Source: Neolewinella marina (GTDB lineage: Bacteria > Bacteroidota > Bacteroidia > Chitinophagales > Saprospiraceae). From it: DNA of 64,000 bases. The position numbers and the translations under genes are program-made. Shown piece by piece: positions 33,081-43,061 of the stretch. How positions within the stretch are numbered: the first letter of the stretch is position 1; the number at the start of each line of letters is the position of its first letter. Location of the stretch: contig NZ_PDLO01000002.1 of NCBI RefSeq assembly GCF_002631205.1, positions 1 to 64,000 of the forward strand, in the 5' to 3' direction. The notes under the pieces are model-generated. The model was not told the origin of the DNA. It did no database searches and saw nothing but the letters and a program-made list of their open reading frames with translations.

Positions 33081-33728
33081 CTAGTCGTCCTTGCGCTTGA
33101 AATCGCCCCGCTTCCAGCCGTCGAAGAACTGCTTCCAGGCGATGGGGCTGAAGATGTTCATGGGGGGCTTCTGGCCGATGTAGTAGGTCTGCCGGGCCTG
33201 CTGCCGCAGGTAGTAGCTGCTGTTCTCGGCGCCGGACCGGGGTACGGTTTCCTGCAGCCGTTCCAGCTTGTCGGCCGAGAGGTTCTCGGAGGCGCGGGTC
33301 TGGAGCTCGGGGGTGACGTCCATGGCCAGGAATTCCAGTTTGAAGTGCTCGCGGCTGGGCCAGGGGAAGACCACGGCCTCGGGCAGGTCGATGGCGTTGT
33401 AGGTCATGAGCTGCACCAGGCTGTACTTGTCGTCCTCCAGTTCCGGGTCGATGACGAACTCCACGTCGTCATAGCCCAGGGCACTGAACAGTATGGTATC
33501 CCCCTTGTGGGCCACGATGCTGAAGAACCCTTCCAGGTTGGCGTAGGTGCCGCGGCCGTCGTTCTTGATCAGTACGGTGGCGTAGGGCACGGGCTGCAAC
33601 TGGCTGTTGGTCCCGTCGAGCACCATCCCCGAGAACTGTACCAGCGGCTCACCGTGTTGGTCGACCAACTGGGCGCGGGCCGCCGTCGAGAAGCCAAAAC
33701 AGAGCAGGAGAAAGAACAGGTACTTCAT
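33081..33728 (-). CDS. exported carboxypeptidase-regulatory-like domain protein
   Basis: A 215-residue protein with a signal peptide (MKYLFFLLLCFGFSTAARAQ). Residues about 25-120 match the carboxypeptidase-regulatory-like fold (VQFSGMVLDGTN..VPYATVLIKNDGRGTYANLEGFFSIVA), and the rest is helical and charged. Related proteins are described in Bacteroidota as small envelope proteins; there is no receptor barrel. It may be co-transcribed with the exporter downstream. Confidence 0.78.
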   Translation of the reverse strand: MKYLFFLLLCFGFSTAARAQLVDQHGEPLVQFSGMVLDGTNSQLQPVPYATVLIKNDGRGTYANLEGFFSIVAHKGDTILFSALGYDDVEFVIDPELEDDKYSLVQLMTYNAIDLPEAVVFPWPSREHFKLEFLAMDVTPELQTRASENLSADKLERLQETVPRSGAENSSYYLRQQARQTYYIGQKPPMNIFSPIAWKQFFDGWKRGDFKRKDD

Positions 33729-33805
33729 AAGCGGGGGGAACGTGAGTCGCGATAAAGGACGCCCCGGTGGCGGCCGGGGTTGGGTGCCTCGCAGATGTTA
33801 ACGAA

Positions 33806-36223
33806 TTATTTATCGCGGGAGTTGTCGTCTTCGGCCGGCATCAGGGCCAGTTCCAGCACTTCCAGCATATTGTCTACGTAGCTGACTTCCAGCCCCTTCA
33901 GGTAGCGCTCCTCCACTTCGCGGACGTGGCGTTCGTTGGAGCGGCTCAGGATGACCTGCTTCATGCCGGCGCGGCGGGCGGCCAGCAGTTTCTCCTTGAT
34001 GCCGCCGACGGGCAGGACGCGGCCCCGCAGGGTGATCTCGCCGGACATGGCCAAGTAGGGCCGGATGGGGCGGTTGGTGAAGGCGCTGGCCATGGCGGTG
34101 AGCATGGTGATGCCCGCGCTGGGACCGTCCTTGGGCGTGGCGCCCTCCGGAACGTGGAGGTGGAGGTCCTGCGACTTCAGCGCCTCCTGCTCGATGCCGA
34201 TGGCCGCGGCGTTGGCCCGCAGGTAGGAACGGGCCGTGGTGGCGCTTTCCTTCATCACGGTACCCAGGTTGCCGGTCTGCTGCAGGCTGCCCTTGCCGGG
34301 GCTCAGGCTGGCTTCCACGAAGAGGATTTCGCCGCCCACCTGGGTCCAGGCCAGGCCGATGGCGATGCCGGGCTGGTTGCCCACGCGATAGGGCTCCCGC
34401 TCGAAGATCCGGGGCCCGAGTACGTCCTCCAGGCTGCCCTTGTCGATCTTGACCGTTTCCTCCCCTTCCATGGCTATGCCCTTGGCGGCGTGGCGCATCA
34501 GGCCGGCGATCTGCCGGTCCAGGGAGCGTACGCCGCTTTCGCGGGTGTAGCCGTCGATCACCTCCCGGAGGGTGGTGACGGGGATCTTCACCTGACGGGC
34601 CTTCAGGCCGTGGGCTTCCCGCTGCTTCGGTACTAGGTGGCGCTTGGCGATTTCCAGTTTCTCCTCGGTGGAGTAGCCGCTGAGGCGGATGATCTCCATC
34701 CGGTCGCGCAGGGCCGGCTGGATGGACTGCAGGCTGTTGGCCGTAGCGATGAAGAGCACCTTGCTCAGGTCCACGTCCAGGTCGAGGTAGTTGTCGTGGA
34801 AGGTCGAATTCTGCTCGGGGTCCAGCACCTCCAGCAGGGCCGAGGAGGGGTCGCCGCGGTGGCTCTGTCCGATCTTGTCGATCTCGTCCAGGATGAAGAC
34901 GGGGTTCGCGCTGCCCACCTTGCGGAGCGACTGTACGATACGGCCCGGCATGGCGCCGATGTAGGTCTTGCGGTGGCCGCGGATCTCGCTTTCGTCGTGG
35001 AGGCCGCCGAGGCTGATGCGGACGAACTTGCGGCCGAGGGCGTGGGCGATGCTTTTGCCCAGGCTCGTCTTGCCGACCCCCGGAGGGCCCAGCAGCATCA
35101 GGATGGGGGCGGTCATGTCGCCCTTCAGTTTCAGCACGGCCAGGTGGCCCAGGATGCGGTCCTTGATCTTTTCCAGCCCGTAGTGGTCGTTGTCGAGCAC
35201 CTGGGCGACCGACTTCAGGTCAAAGTTGTCTTCGGTGTATTCCTGCCAGGGCAGGTCGAGCAGCATTTCCAGGTAGGAAAGTTGCACGCTGAACTCGGCC
35301 ACCTGAGGGTTCATCCTTTTGAGGCGCACCAGTTCGCGGTCGAAGGTCTGGGCCACTTCCTTGGGCCACTGCTTCTTTTCGGCGCGGGCCTCGAGTTCGC
35401 TGATTTGCTGGTCGTTGGGGTTTTCGCCCAGCTCGTCCTGGATGGCCTTGATCTGCTGGTTCAGGAAGTACTGCCGCTGCTGCTGCTCGATGTCGCCGCG
35501 GGTCTTGTTCTCGATCTGGTCGCGCAGTTCCAGGATGTGGAGCTCGCGCCGGAGTTCATTCAGCACGCCTTCGGCCTTTTTGGCCAGGTCGTTGGTCTCC
35601 AGCAACTGCTGCTTGGCCTTCATCTCGGCGTTGAGGTTGCTGGCGATGAAGTTCAGCAGCTGGCTGGGCCGGTTGATGTTGTCCAGCATCACCCGCGCTT
35701 CGGTGGGGATGTTGGGACTCAGCTCCACGGCCCGCACCGCCATGTCGCGGATGCTGTCGACGGTGGCCTGGAAGGTCATTTCCTCGGTCGGCTCCCCGTA
35801 CTCCAGCGGCTCGATGGTGCCGGCCATGTAGGGGGTTTCCTGGGTGATGGAGGTGCGGCGCACCCGCTGCCCGCCCCGCAGCACGGCGGTGAGGCTGCCG
35901 TCGGGCATGCGCAGCATTTTTAGGATGCGGGCCAGGGTACCCACTTCGTAGAGGTCTTTCACCTCGGGTTCTTCCACATTGAGGTCGCGCTGGGCGAAGA
36001 CCGCCACCAGCCGGTTGCTTTCCGCGGCCTTGTTCACGGCGTTGATGGAGCGGTCACGTCCGATGTTGATCGGCGTGACGATGGTGGGAAACAGGACGGC
36101 GTTCTTCAGGGCCAGAATGGGGATGGGGCTCGGGGTATCGCCGTCTACCAGCTCCTCGTCGCCGTCCTCCAATCCCAGGAAGGGCAGCATATCGGGATCC
36201 TCGTCAATTCCTCGCTTGTCCAT
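33806..36223 (-). CDS. lon: ATP-dependent protease Lon
   Basis: An 805-residue Lon: N-terminal substrate-binding domain (about 40-240), AAA+ module with Walker [10 protein letters not shown], Walker [11 protein letters not shown], then the proteolytic domain with Ser in [11 protein letters not shown] and Lys in [13 protein letters not shown] (Ser-Lys dyad). It degrades misfolded and short-lived regulators in the cytoplasm. The start at 36223 ([12 protein letters not shown]) is used; the longer open frame to 36292 extends past the -7 element. The leader is about 56 nt, so lon is not leaderless. Confidence 0.95.
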   Translation of the reverse strand: MDKRGIDEDPDMLPFLGLEDGDEELVDGDTPSPIPILALKNAVLFPTIVTPINIGRDRSINAVNKAAESNRLVAVFAQRDLNVEEPEVKDLYEVGTLARILKMLRMPDGSLTAVLRGGQRVRRTSITQETPYMAGTIEPLEYGEPTEEMTFQATVDSIRDMAVRAVELSPNIPTEARVMLDNINRPSQLLNFIASNLNAEMKAKQQLLETNDLAKKAEGVLNELRRELHILELRDQIENKTRGDIEQQQRQYFLNQQIKAIQDELGENPNDQQISELEARAEKKQWPKEVAQTFDRELVRLKRMNPQVAEFSVQLSYLEMLLDLPWQEYTEDNFDLKSVAQVLDNDHYGLEKIKDRILGHLAVLKLKGDMTAPILMLLGPPGVGKTSLGKSIAHALGRKFVRISLGGLHDESEIRGHRKTYIGAMPGRIVQSLRKVGSANPVFILDEIDKIGQSHRGDPSSALLEVLDPEQNSTFHDNYLDLDVDLSKVLFIATANSLQSIQPALRDRMEIIRLSGYSTEEKLEIAKRHLVPKQREAHGLKARQVKIPVTTLREVIDGYTRESGVRSLDRQIAGLMRHAAKGIAMEGEETVKIDKGSLEDVLGPRIFEREPYRVGNQPGIAIGLAWTQVGGEILFVEASLSPGKGSLQQTGNLGTVMKESATTARSYLRANAAAIGIEQEALKSQDLHLHVPEGATPKDGPSAGITMLTAMASAFTNRPIRPYLAMSGEITLRGRVLPVGGIKEKLLAARRAGMKQVILSRSNERHVREVEERYLKGLEVSYVDNMLEVLELALMPAEDDNSRDK

Positions 36224-36279
36224 TTGTATCGTAATCTTTGGTCGGGCCACGGTCGTTCTTTGCGCTATTTTGCAATGGG

Positions 36280-36287
36280 CAAAGGTA
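36280..36287 (-). promoter_or_regulatory. -7 promoter element of lon (TACCTTTG)
   Basis: Exact consensus on the minus strand, 56 nt before the lon start and just after the end of the glycosyltransferase pair (stop at 36307). Confidence 0.65.
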
Positions 36288-36306
36288 AGCAAGGAAACGG
36301 CGATAC

Positions 36307-37377
36307 TTACCGGGGGCGGACCAGCAGTTCTTTCAGGATGGCCGACAGCGGCGGGCTGGCGAAGAGGTCATCCCACCCCTTGACCTCCTGTTCGCGGGCC
36401 GCTTCCAGCCATTCCCGCCAGGCAGCGGGGGGCAGGCCGGGGGGCACGATCCGGGTCAGCCCATGGCGCTGCAGCGCTTCCATCTTGCAGTGCTGTTCGT
36501 CGAAGGGACGGGGTTCGGGCAGGCTGAGGTAAGGCACCCGGGCGGCACCGATCTCGAACATGGTATTCGTGCCGCCGCTGCCCACTACCACGTCGGCCGC
36601 CCGCAGCCAGGGGAAGGTATCCGACTGTCGGCCGGCGGCGCGCAGGTTCCCGGGACCGGTCGCGGAATCCGGGTCCACCTCCCCCACCAGCAGGAACAGC
36701 CAGTCCGGTACGGCCGCGGCGATTTTCGCCCACTCGCTCGGCACCCGCGCGCCGCCGCCCCTGCCGTTGATGACGGTAGCGATGCGCGCGTCCGGCGGCA
36801 ACCCCAGCAATTGCCGGCAGCTGAGGCGATCCTCCGTGCGGTGGTCGTAGCGACTGAAGGCCCCGAGGTAGGTTGTCTTGCCCCGGACCCAGGCGGGCGT
36901 ATGGGCATCCTCCAGTTCCGCCGGAAAGGGGGCCAGGAGACGGTCCGCCAGACCGAAAGCCCCCCGGTGGGCCAGGTCATCCCGGTGGCCGTGCAGCCGC
37001 ACCAGCGCTACCCTCACCCCGCAGAGGCGGACAAAGAGGGCTACCTCCACCGACAGGTCGACGATGAACCAGGCCGGGCGGTGTTCCGCGATCCAATTGG
37101 CGATTAGCGCCATGCGCCGGGAAACGTCGGGGACCTCCACGGGGGCGTAGTGCAGCACCTGGTCTTCGAGCAGGTCCCGGGCCGGATCCCGGTCGGGAGC
37201 CACGTCCGGCGGCAGGGTGTGTACGGTACCCCTCTCCCACCCCTTGAACCGCTCCGGGGCGGAGGTAAAGACGTGGACGGGTACCTCCGACGGGAGGGCC
37301 GCTGCCAGTACCCGGGTGCGGGTGGCGTGGCCCGAGCCATGGTGGTGAACGTAAAAGGCTACGGGATCAGGCGACAC
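36307..37377 (-). CDS. glycosyltransferase, GT-B fold (MurG-like C-domain)
   Basis: A 356-residue GT-B enzyme. The N-terminal motif VHHHGSGHATR matches the GxGHxxR loop for acceptor binding. The C-terminal GSGGTNTMFEIGAARVPYLSLPEP matches the donor-binding GT28/MurG part, followed by DEQHCKMEALQRHG. It probably transfers a sugar to a lipid or glycan acceptor. It overlaps the start of its region with the upstream GT4 gene by 11 nt, so the two are co-translated. Donor and acceptor unknown. Confidence 0.82.
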   Translation of the reverse strand: MSPDPVAFYVHHHGSGHATRTRVLAAALPSEVPVHVFTSAPERFKGWERGTVHTLPPDVAPDRDPARDLLEDQVLHYAPVEVPDVSRRMALIANWIAEHRPAWFIVDLSVEVALFVRLCGVRVALVRLHGHRDDLAHRGAFGLADRLLAPFPAELEDAHTPAWVRGKTTYLGAFSRYDHRTEDRLSCRQLLGLPPDARIATVINGRGGGARVPSEWAKIAAAVPDWLFLLVGEVDPDSATGPGNLRAAGRQSDTFPWLRAADVVVGSGGTNTMFEIGAARVPYLSLPEPRPFDEQHCKMEALQRHGLTRIVPPGLPPAAWREWLEAAREQEVKGWDDLFASPPLSAILKELLVRPR

Positions 37378-38479
37378 TGACGGACGGGCTTCGGTGGGCG
37401 GTAGTGGAATACAAACCGGGCACCAACTGGTGGTACAGCGCTTCGTAGCGGTCGATCATCTGGTCGAAGGTGAAGTGGTGGTCCACCCGCTGCCGGCAGT
37501 GGGCGCGGTTGAGGGCGGCTGCCTTGGGCAAGGCGTCCGCCAGGGCGGCAACGTCGCATTTGGGGACAATTATGCCGGAGCGCTCGTCGAGGATCTCCCG
37601 CGCCGCTCCACTGTCGAAGGCCGCTACCGGGGTACCGCAAGCCAGCAGCTCGGGCAGCACCAGTCCGAAGGGCTCCTCCCATACGGAGGTGAACAGGCCC
37701 ACCGCGGCCCGGCCGGCTTCCCGGCAAACCTCGGCGTGGTTCAGGTGGCCGATGTATTCGACGTCGCCTCCCAGTTCCGGGGCGATGGTACGGTCGAAGT
37801 AGTCCTGATCGTAAATGGAACCCGCCAGCCGCAGGCGGAATCCCGCAAGCCGGGCTGCGCGAATGGCGTACTCCGGACCCTTCTCCGGGCAGATCCGGCC
37901 GAACCAGAAGGCCGTCCGCTCCGTAGCCGCCGGGGAAAAGGCCCAGCCGTCCACCGCGATGCCGTTGGGGATGACGGAGTATTGCTGCAGGTCGGGGGCC
38001 CACTCCCGCCCCAGGCTCTGGCTGACGGCCACGAAGTGGTTGCCGGCGTAGGGACTCGCGAGGATCACCCCGGCCCGCAGGGATTCGAAGGGCGGGCAGT
38101 GGAGGGTAGTCACCATGGGGCAGTGCAGGGTGTGCCCCAGGGCCAGCGGCAGGTAGTGCAGGCTGTTGTTGTGGACGAGGTCGAAGGGCTCCTGGCCGAT
38201 CTTGCGCAGGACGGCGGAGTAGGCGTAGAACTTATTGATGAAGTCCCGCCCGAATACCGGCTCCTCCCGGAACCGCTTCGCATCGTCCAGCTGGTCGGTG
38301 GCCTGCAGCGGCGGTGCGATGGTGCGGAAGTTGGGATCGGAGTCGGGCAGGGCGAAAAGGGTCACCTCGTGCCCCCGGGCCATCAGCTGCTGGACCAGGG
38401 CGTGGGTGTGCATTTCCAGTCCTCCGTGGAAGGGTTCGGAGATGGGAAACTTGAGGTGAGCAATGACGGCAATTTTCAT
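37367..38479 (-). CDS. glycosyltransferase family 4
   Basis: A 370-residue GT4 enzyme: the N-terminal acceptor domain begins with FHGGLEMHTHALVQQLMARGHEVTLF. The C-terminal donor domain has FGRICPEKGPEYAIRAA and the E-x7-E site SVWEEPFGLVLPELLACGTPVAAFDSG. It likely transfers a hexose from a nucleotide sugar. It is the first gene of a two-gene unit with the GT-B enzyme downstream (11-nt overlap), suggesting successive steps of one glycan or glycolipid. Confidence 0.88.
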   Translation of the reverse strand: MKIAVIAHLKFPISEPFHGGLEMHTHALVQQLMARGHEVTLFALPDSDPNFRTIAPPLQATDQLDDAKRFREEPVFGRDFINKFYAYSAVLRKIGQEPFDLVHNNSLHYLPLALGHTLHCPMVTTLHCPPFESLRAGVILASPYAGNHFVAVSQSLGREWAPDLQQYSVIPNGIAVDGWAFSPAATERTAFWFGRICPEKGPEYAIRAARLAGFRLRLAGSIYDQDYFDRTIAPELGGDVEYIGHLNHAEVCREAGRAAVGLFTSVWEEPFGLVLPELLACGTPVAAFDSGAAREILDERSGIIVPKCDVAALADALPKAAALNRAHCRQRVDHHFTFDQMIDRYEALYHQLVPGLYSTTAHRSPSVSVA

Positions 38480-38716
38480 GGTTCTGGGGCTGTTCCGGGG
38501 ATGAGGGGGCGGGGCAAAAGCTGGATTCCTCGACCGCCGGAAGTGCCGACATTTGAGAATTTCCTACAATTGTTGGTCTAACTGACGGAACTCACCAGAG
38601 GTTCCGAAATAAGCCGTTTGCTTTTCCACATCGACCGCAGGGGGCGGCTCGTCGATAAATTGGAAAGGTGGTAATCCTAAGCCCACTTACCGTAGTTTAC
38701 CCAGAAAAGCAACGAT
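38480..38716. other. gap between divergent genes, no gene seen
   Basis: This 237-bp gap has a small A+T-rich island with the palindrome ACAATTGT near 38568 and, close to the plus-strand gene, TAGTTTAC (38693-38700), a weak -7 candidate. Nothing else is recognised. Confidence 0.4.
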
Positions 38717-39466
38717 ATGGTTACCATCTTCCCCCTTTCCCAGGACAACATGCTCGGTTTCACCCTCGACGGCGAGGTGGACGAGGAAGGGATGCGCAAG
38801 TTGCTCATGGCGGTGGAGGCCAAGGTGCTTACCCACGGCCGGCTGCGGCTGCTCGGCAACATCAAGAACGTGAGCGGTTTCTCGAGCTACGAATCCTTCT
38901 GGAACACCATCAAGACCAAGAAGGAGCTGCTGGACAAGGTGGAGAAATACGCCATCCTGACCGATCACGGCTGGCTCTCTACCCTCAGTGAGGGCATCGA
39001 CTGGCTGACCCCGCGCATGGAGGTGAAGACTTTTCGCCTGAAGGAGGGCGAGATTGCCCACCAGTGGTTGCAGCAGGACCGCGAGGAGGAGGATGTCCAG
39101 CGTCCGCCGGCCGTCAAGGAGGTAGACCTCGGCGATCCCCGCCTGCTGGGGCTGGCCATCGTGGGCAAGCTAACCCAGGCCGACTACGACCGGATCAACC
39201 TGCTGGTCGAGGAAAAGGTGAAGCACTACGGCCGGGCCCGCATCCTGCTGGAGATCGTCAGCACCGACGGCATCAACGCCCGCACGCTTTGGGAAGACCT
39301 GAAGACCAGTCTGAAGCTGTACAAGGACCTCGAGCGGGTCGCCATCATCGGCGACCAGTCGTGGCTCAAGACCAGCGTGAAACTCAGCGACCTGCTCACG
39401 CCCGGCCTGGACCTGGCGGCCTTCTCCACCGTAGAGCGCAAGCGGGCCATCGCCTGGCTGGACTAG
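38717..39466 (+). CDS. tandem SpoIIAA-like (STAS-type) protein
   Basis: A 249-residue protein made of two copies of the same ~115-residue domain (about 1-118 and 130-249). Both show a parallel order of elements: a starting strand with LGFTLDGEVDEEG / LGLAIVGKLTQAD, then VLTHGRLRLLGNI / VKHYGRARILLEI, then KYAILTDHGWL / RVAIIGDQSWL. The elements GWLSTLSEGIDWLTP and SWLKTSVKLSDLLTP repeat as well. This is the SpoIIAA-like fold (PF11964 type). A fused tandem pair is unusual, since most members are single. The stop shares CTAG with the convergent NDH-2 gene. Confidence 0.8.
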   Translation: MVTIFPLSQDNMLGFTLDGEVDEEGMRKLLMAVEAKVLTHGRLRLLGNIKNVSGFSSYESFWNTIKTKKELLDKVEKYAILTDHGWLSTLSEGIDWLTPRMEVKTFRLKEGEIAHQWLQQDREEEDVQRPPAVKEVDLGDPRLLGLAIVGKLTQADYDRINLLVEEKVKHYGRARILLEIVSTDGINARTLWEDLKTSLKLYKDLERVAIIGDQSWLKTSVKLSDLLTPGLDLAAFSTVERKRAIAWLD

Positions 39467-40779
39467 GGCGTGCGCTCCGCCGGTACCTTCCGGGGCCGGA
39501 TGATGAGCCGGAGGCTCTGGTTGTAGTTGATGTAGTTGTACACCCAGTTCAGGAAGACGAACACCTTGTTGCGCGACCCCAGGATGGCGAACAGGTGCAC
39601 CACCAGCCACACCAGCCAGGCCATGACGCCGCCGAAGTGGAACTCCGGCTTGGGGATATCGACCACCGCCCGGCCGCGGCCGATGGTGGCCATGCTGCCC
39701 TTGTCGCGGTAGTGGAAGGGCTCCCACTCCTCCCCTCTCAGGTGACGGTAGCGGAAGTTGCGGGCGAGGTGCTCGCCCATCTGAATGGCCACCTGGGCCA
39801 CCTGGGGGTGCCCCTTCGGGAACGCAGGTTCTTCCATATAGGCCACGTCGCCGATGGCGTAGATGTTTTCGGTGCCCTTTACCCGGTTAAAGCGGTCGAC
39901 CGCCAGCCGATTGCCGTAGGTGATGCTTTCCGGGGGCAGTCCCTTCAGGGGTTCACCCCGGATGCCCGCAGCCCAGATCACCTTCTGGGAGACGATGGTA
40001 CTACCGTCGTCCAGGGTCACCTGCTTGCCGTCGAATGACTCCACCCGGCTGTTCAGCAGCACCTTTACCCCCAGGTCCTCCAGGTACTTCAGGGCCTTTG
40101 CGCTGCTGTTGGCGCTCATCCCCTTCAGGATGACGTCACCCGACTGTACCAGGTAGATGTCGAACTCCGCTTCCACGTCGAGCTCCGGGTAGTCCTTTGG
40201 CAGGACGTGTTTTTTCATCTCGGCGAGGGAGCCGGCCAGCTCCACCCCGGTGGCCCCGCCGCCCACGATGACGATGTCGACCAGCTCCTGGCGGTCATCG
40301 TAGGAAGGCGTGGTCAGGGCGTCCTCGTAGTCGTCGAGGATGGAGTTGCGCAGGTAGAGGGCTTCGGACACCGACTTCATGGGCAGGGTACGCCGGGCCA
40401 GTTCCTCATTGCCGTAGTAGTTGGTATCCGCACCGGTGGCCACGATCAGGTGGTCGTAGTTGCAGTGCCCCAGCGGGGTTTGCAGTTGACGGGCTACCGG
40501 ATCGACGTGGGTGACCTCGGCCATGCGAATGAAGATGTTCTCCCGCCCCTGGAACAACTTGCGGAAGGGGAAGACAATGCTGCTCGGCTCCAGCCCCGCC
40601 ATGGCCACCTGGTAAAACAGGGGCTGGAACTGATGGTAGTTGTTGCGGTCGATCAGGACGACCTGGTAATTGGCCTTGACCAGTTTGCGGGCCATCTGCA
40701 GCCCACCGAAGCCGCCGCCGACGATGACGATGCGCTCGAGTTCGCTTTCCGGAATGTTGATTTTGGTAGTCGGATCCAT
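39463..40779 (-). CDS. ndh: type II NADH:quinone dehydrogenase-like FAD protein
   Basis: A 438-residue FAD/NAD(P) oxidoreductase. IVIVGGGFGGLQMA (17-30) is the FAD-binding motif, VDIVIVGGGATGVELAGSLAEM the NADH-binding one, and IYAIGDVAYMEEP the second FAD segment. A C-terminal hydrophobic part (about 385-430, with WLVWLVVHLFAILG) provides membrane attachment. NDH-2 transfers electrons from NADH to quinone without pumping ions. The start at 40779 (MDPTTKIN) is preferred; the open frame to 40905 looks non-coding. Confidence 0.9.
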   Translation of the reverse strand: MDPTTKINIPESELERIVIVGGGFGGLQMARKLVKANYQVVLIDRNNYHQFQPLFYQVAMAGLEPSSIVFPFRKLFQGRENIFIRMAEVTHVDPVARQLQTPLGHCNYDHLIVATGADTNYYGNEELARRTLPMKSVSEALYLRNSILDDYEDALTTPSYDDRQELVDIVIVGGGATGVELAGSLAEMKKHVLPKDYPELDVEAEFDIYLVQSGDVILKGMSANSSAKALKYLEDLGVKVLLNSRVESFDGKQVTLDDGSTIVSQKVIWAAGIRGEPLKGLPPESITYGNRLAVDRFNRVKGTENIYAIGDVAYMEEPAFPKGHPQVAQVAIQMGEHLARNFRYRHLRGEEWEPFHYRDKGSMATIGRGRAVVDIPKPEFHFGGVMAWLVWLVVHLFAILGSRNKVFVFLNWVYNYINYNQSLRLIIRPRKVPAERTP

Positions 40780-40909
40780 ATGCTCGGTGTAAGCCCGTGG
40801 CGGTACATAAGGTTCGCGGCGGAGCGCGGGTGCCGTGTTATACGCCGTGAGGGACTGTAATAAGACAAAAATTGGTGGTTGCCGGTAAATGGGGAAACTT
40901 CCCAATATG

Positions 40910-40917
40910 TATATTGG
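40910..40917 (+). promoter_or_regulatory. possible -7 element before the Gfo/Idh/MocA gene
   Basis: TATATTGG, one mismatch from TAnnTTTG, 20 nt before the ATG at 40938. Its flank (ATGTATATTG) is shared with the element upstream of yciO at 48780. Confidence 0.4.
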
Positions 40918-40937
40918 CCGTTATTAACCACCCGATC

Positions 40938-42353
40938 ATGCCCAAAAAGACAATCCCGACGAATCGTCGGCAGTTTCTTCGCACGGCCGCTACTGCAGCC
41001 GCTGCCTTCACCATTGTACCCCGCCACGTCCTCGGAGGCAAGGGCTACAAAGCCCCCTCGGATACCGTCAACATCGGTGCCATCGGTGCCGGCGGCAAGG
41101 CCACCAGTACCCTCAAAAACCTTGCGAGCCAGAACATCGTCGCGCTTTGTGACGTCGACGACTCCCGCGCCGCCGAAACCCGCGCCGCCTATCCCAAGGC
41201 TTCCTACACCCGCGACTTCCGGGTGATGCTGGAGAAGTACGGCAAGGACCTCGACGCCGTGGTGGTGACCACCCCCGACCATACCCACGCCATTGCCGGC
41301 CTGGCCGCCATGAATCTCGACAAGCACGTCTACATCGAGAAACCCCTGGCGCGCACCATCGCCGAGGTGCGGATGCTCACCGAAATGGCCAAAAGCAAGC
41401 CCCACCTCGTCACCCAGATGGGCAACCAGGGTGCCAGCGGCGAGGGCATCCGCCGCACCCAGGAGCTTTACGAGGCCGGCCTGATCGGCGACGTGCATAC
41501 CGTCTACGCCTGGACCAACCGCCCCATCTGGCCCCAGGGTGGCCGCGTGCCCCAGGGTACCGACCCCATCCCCGCCGATTTTGATTGGAACCTCTGGCTC
41601 GGACCGGCCGCCATGCGCCCCCACAACAACGCCTACCACCCCTTCGCCTGGCGGGGTTACTGGGACTTCGGCACCGGCGCCCTCGGCGATATGGGTTGCC
41701 ACATCGTGGATACCCCCTTCTACATCCTTGACCTGGGTTACCCCGATAGCGCCGAGGCCAGCGTGGTGCAGGTCTTCAGCCAGAACTGGAACCCGGACTA
41801 TACCCCCGAGACCTGCCCGCCGGCGGCGAAGATCCACGTGAAGTTCCCCGCCCGCGGCGAGAAGCCACCCGTGGAACTCATCTGGACCGACGGCGGAATC
41901 CTGCCCGGCCGCCCCGAAGAACTCGGCGTGGACGAGCAGATGGGCGACGGCGGCAGCGGCATCATCATGGTTGGCGACAAGGGCAAGCTGATGGCCAACA
42001 CCTACGGCCAGAACCCCCGCCTGCTGCCCACCAGCCGCATGGAGGAAATCAACGTACCCGAGACCCTGCCCCGCGTGGAGACTTCTCACGAGATGGACTG
42101 GATCAACGGCATCAAGGAAGGTTACCAGCCCAGCAGCCACCTCGGCAAGGCCGGTCCTCTCACCGAAACCATCCTGATGGGCAATCTGGCCGTGCGCGGC
42201 TACGAGTACCGCTTCCCGAAGGCCGGCGGCAGCGCCGACGAATACGAGATCCGCGGACGTACGCGGCTGCTCTGGGACGGCGAGGAAATGCGCGTCACTA
42301 ACGTCGACGAAATGAACCAGTTCGTAGGCCCCGGCGAGATGCGCAAGTTCTAG
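40938..42353 (+). CDS. Tat-exported Gfo/Idh/MocA family oxidoreductase
   Basis: A 471-residue protein starting with a twin-arginine signal (NRRQFLRTAATAAAAF, residues 9-24), so it folds with its NAD(P) cofactor in the cytoplasm and is exported. The Rossmann motif is IGAIGAGGKATST, followed by TTPDHTHA and EKPLARTIAEV (the Lys of the catalytic EKP). Members oxidise or rearrange sugars and inositols, and in Bacteroidota exported members often act on glycosides (GH109-like). The substrate is not readable. The start at 40938 is the first ATG that gives the signal. Confidence 0.9.
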   Translation: MPKKTIPTNRRQFLRTAATAAAAFTIVPRHVLGGKGYKAPSDTVNIGAIGAGGKATSTLKNLASQNIVALCDVDDSRAAETRAAYPKASYTRDFRVMLEKYGKDLDAVVVTTPDHTHAIAGLAAMNLDKHVYIEKPLARTIAEVRMLTEMAKSKPHLVTQMGNQGASGEGIRRTQELYEAGLIGDVHTVYAWTNRPIWPQGGRVPQGTDPIPADFDWNLWLGPAAMRPHNNAYHPFAWRGYWDFGTGALGDMGCHIVDTPFYILDLGYPDSAEASVVQVFSQNWNPDYTPETCPPAAKIHVKFPARGEKPPVELIWTDGGILPGRPEELGVDEQMGDGGSGIIMVGDKGKLMANTYGQNPRLLPTSRMEEINVPETLPRVETSHEMDWINGIKEGYQPSSHLGKAGPLTETILMGNLAVRGYEYRFPKAGGSADEYEIRGRTRLLWDGEEMRVTNVDEMNQFVGPGEMRKF

Positions 42354-42370
42354 CCCCCCGGGTCACCAGG

Positions 42371-43057
42371 CTATAGCTGCCACTTCCCCCGCTCCGTGTC
42401 CTCGGCGTCTATTTCCGCCAGATGGTCGATGAATGCGGTGCGGGGGATGGCCCTGGCCCCCAGGCTTTTCAGGTGGCCGGTTTCCTGCTGGCAATCTACC
42501 AGGCGGTACCCCCTTTCCCTTAGACGCTTGACGAGGCTGATGAAGCCGAATTTGCTGGCGTTGGGCCGCTTGAAGTACATGCTTTCCCCGAAGAAGACCT
42601 TGCCGAGGGCCAGTCCGTACAGTCCCCCCACCAGTTCGTCGCCTTCGTAGACTTCCACGCTGTGGGCGATGCCCATGCGGTGCAGGCTCACGTAGCCTTC
42701 GATCAGGTCGTCGGTGATCCAGCTGCCGCGCTGTTCAGGGCGGTAGATCTTGCGACACTCCTCCATCACTTCGCGGAAGCGCTCGTCGTAGGTCACCCGG
42801 TACTTTTGCTGGTTGAAATAGGGCCGCATGCTCTTGCTCACCTTCAGCTCCTCCGGAAAGAGGACGAAGCGGGGATCGGGATGCCACCACAGGATGGGCT
42901 CCCCTTCGGCGAACCACGGAAAATAACCGAGGCGGTAGGCGCTGAAGAGGCGTTCGGGGCTCAGGTCACCGCCGAAGCAGGCGGGGCCTTCCCCGTTCGA
43001 CCGCAACGGATCGGGGAACAACTCCGGGAACCGGGGGTCGAGGCGGTAGAAGGACAT
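42371..43057 (-). CDS. aat: leucyl/phenylalanyl-tRNA-protein transferase
   Basis: A 228-residue Aat. It attaches Leu or Phe from aminoacyl-tRNA to proteins with an N-terminal Lys or Arg, creating N-degrons. Typical elements are GGDLSPERLFSAYRLGYFPWF, WWHPDPRFVLFP, GSWITDDLIEGYVSLHRMGIAHSVEV, GGLYGLALGKVFFGESM and LVDCQQETGHLKSLGA. The start at 43057 comes 4 bp after the clpS stop, so both genes form a compact unit with the protease adaptor that reads the same degron. Confidence 0.95.
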   Translation of the reverse strand: MSFYRLDPRFPELFPDPLRSNGEGPACFGGDLSPERLFSAYRLGYFPWFAEGEPILWWHPDPRFVLFPEELKVSKSMRPYFNQQKYRVTYDERFREVMEECRKIYRPEQRGSWITDDLIEGYVSLHRMGIAHSVEVYEGDELVGGLYGLALGKVFFGESMYFKRPNASKFGFISLVKRLRERGYRLVDCQQETGHLKSLGARAIPRTAFIDHLAEIDAEDTERGKWQL

Positions 43058-43061
43058 TAAT

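Noticed and set aside
34637-35923. A 428-residue antisense open frame over lon
   Set aside because: Low-complexity translation with no recognisable fold; Lon motifs on the other strand are complete.
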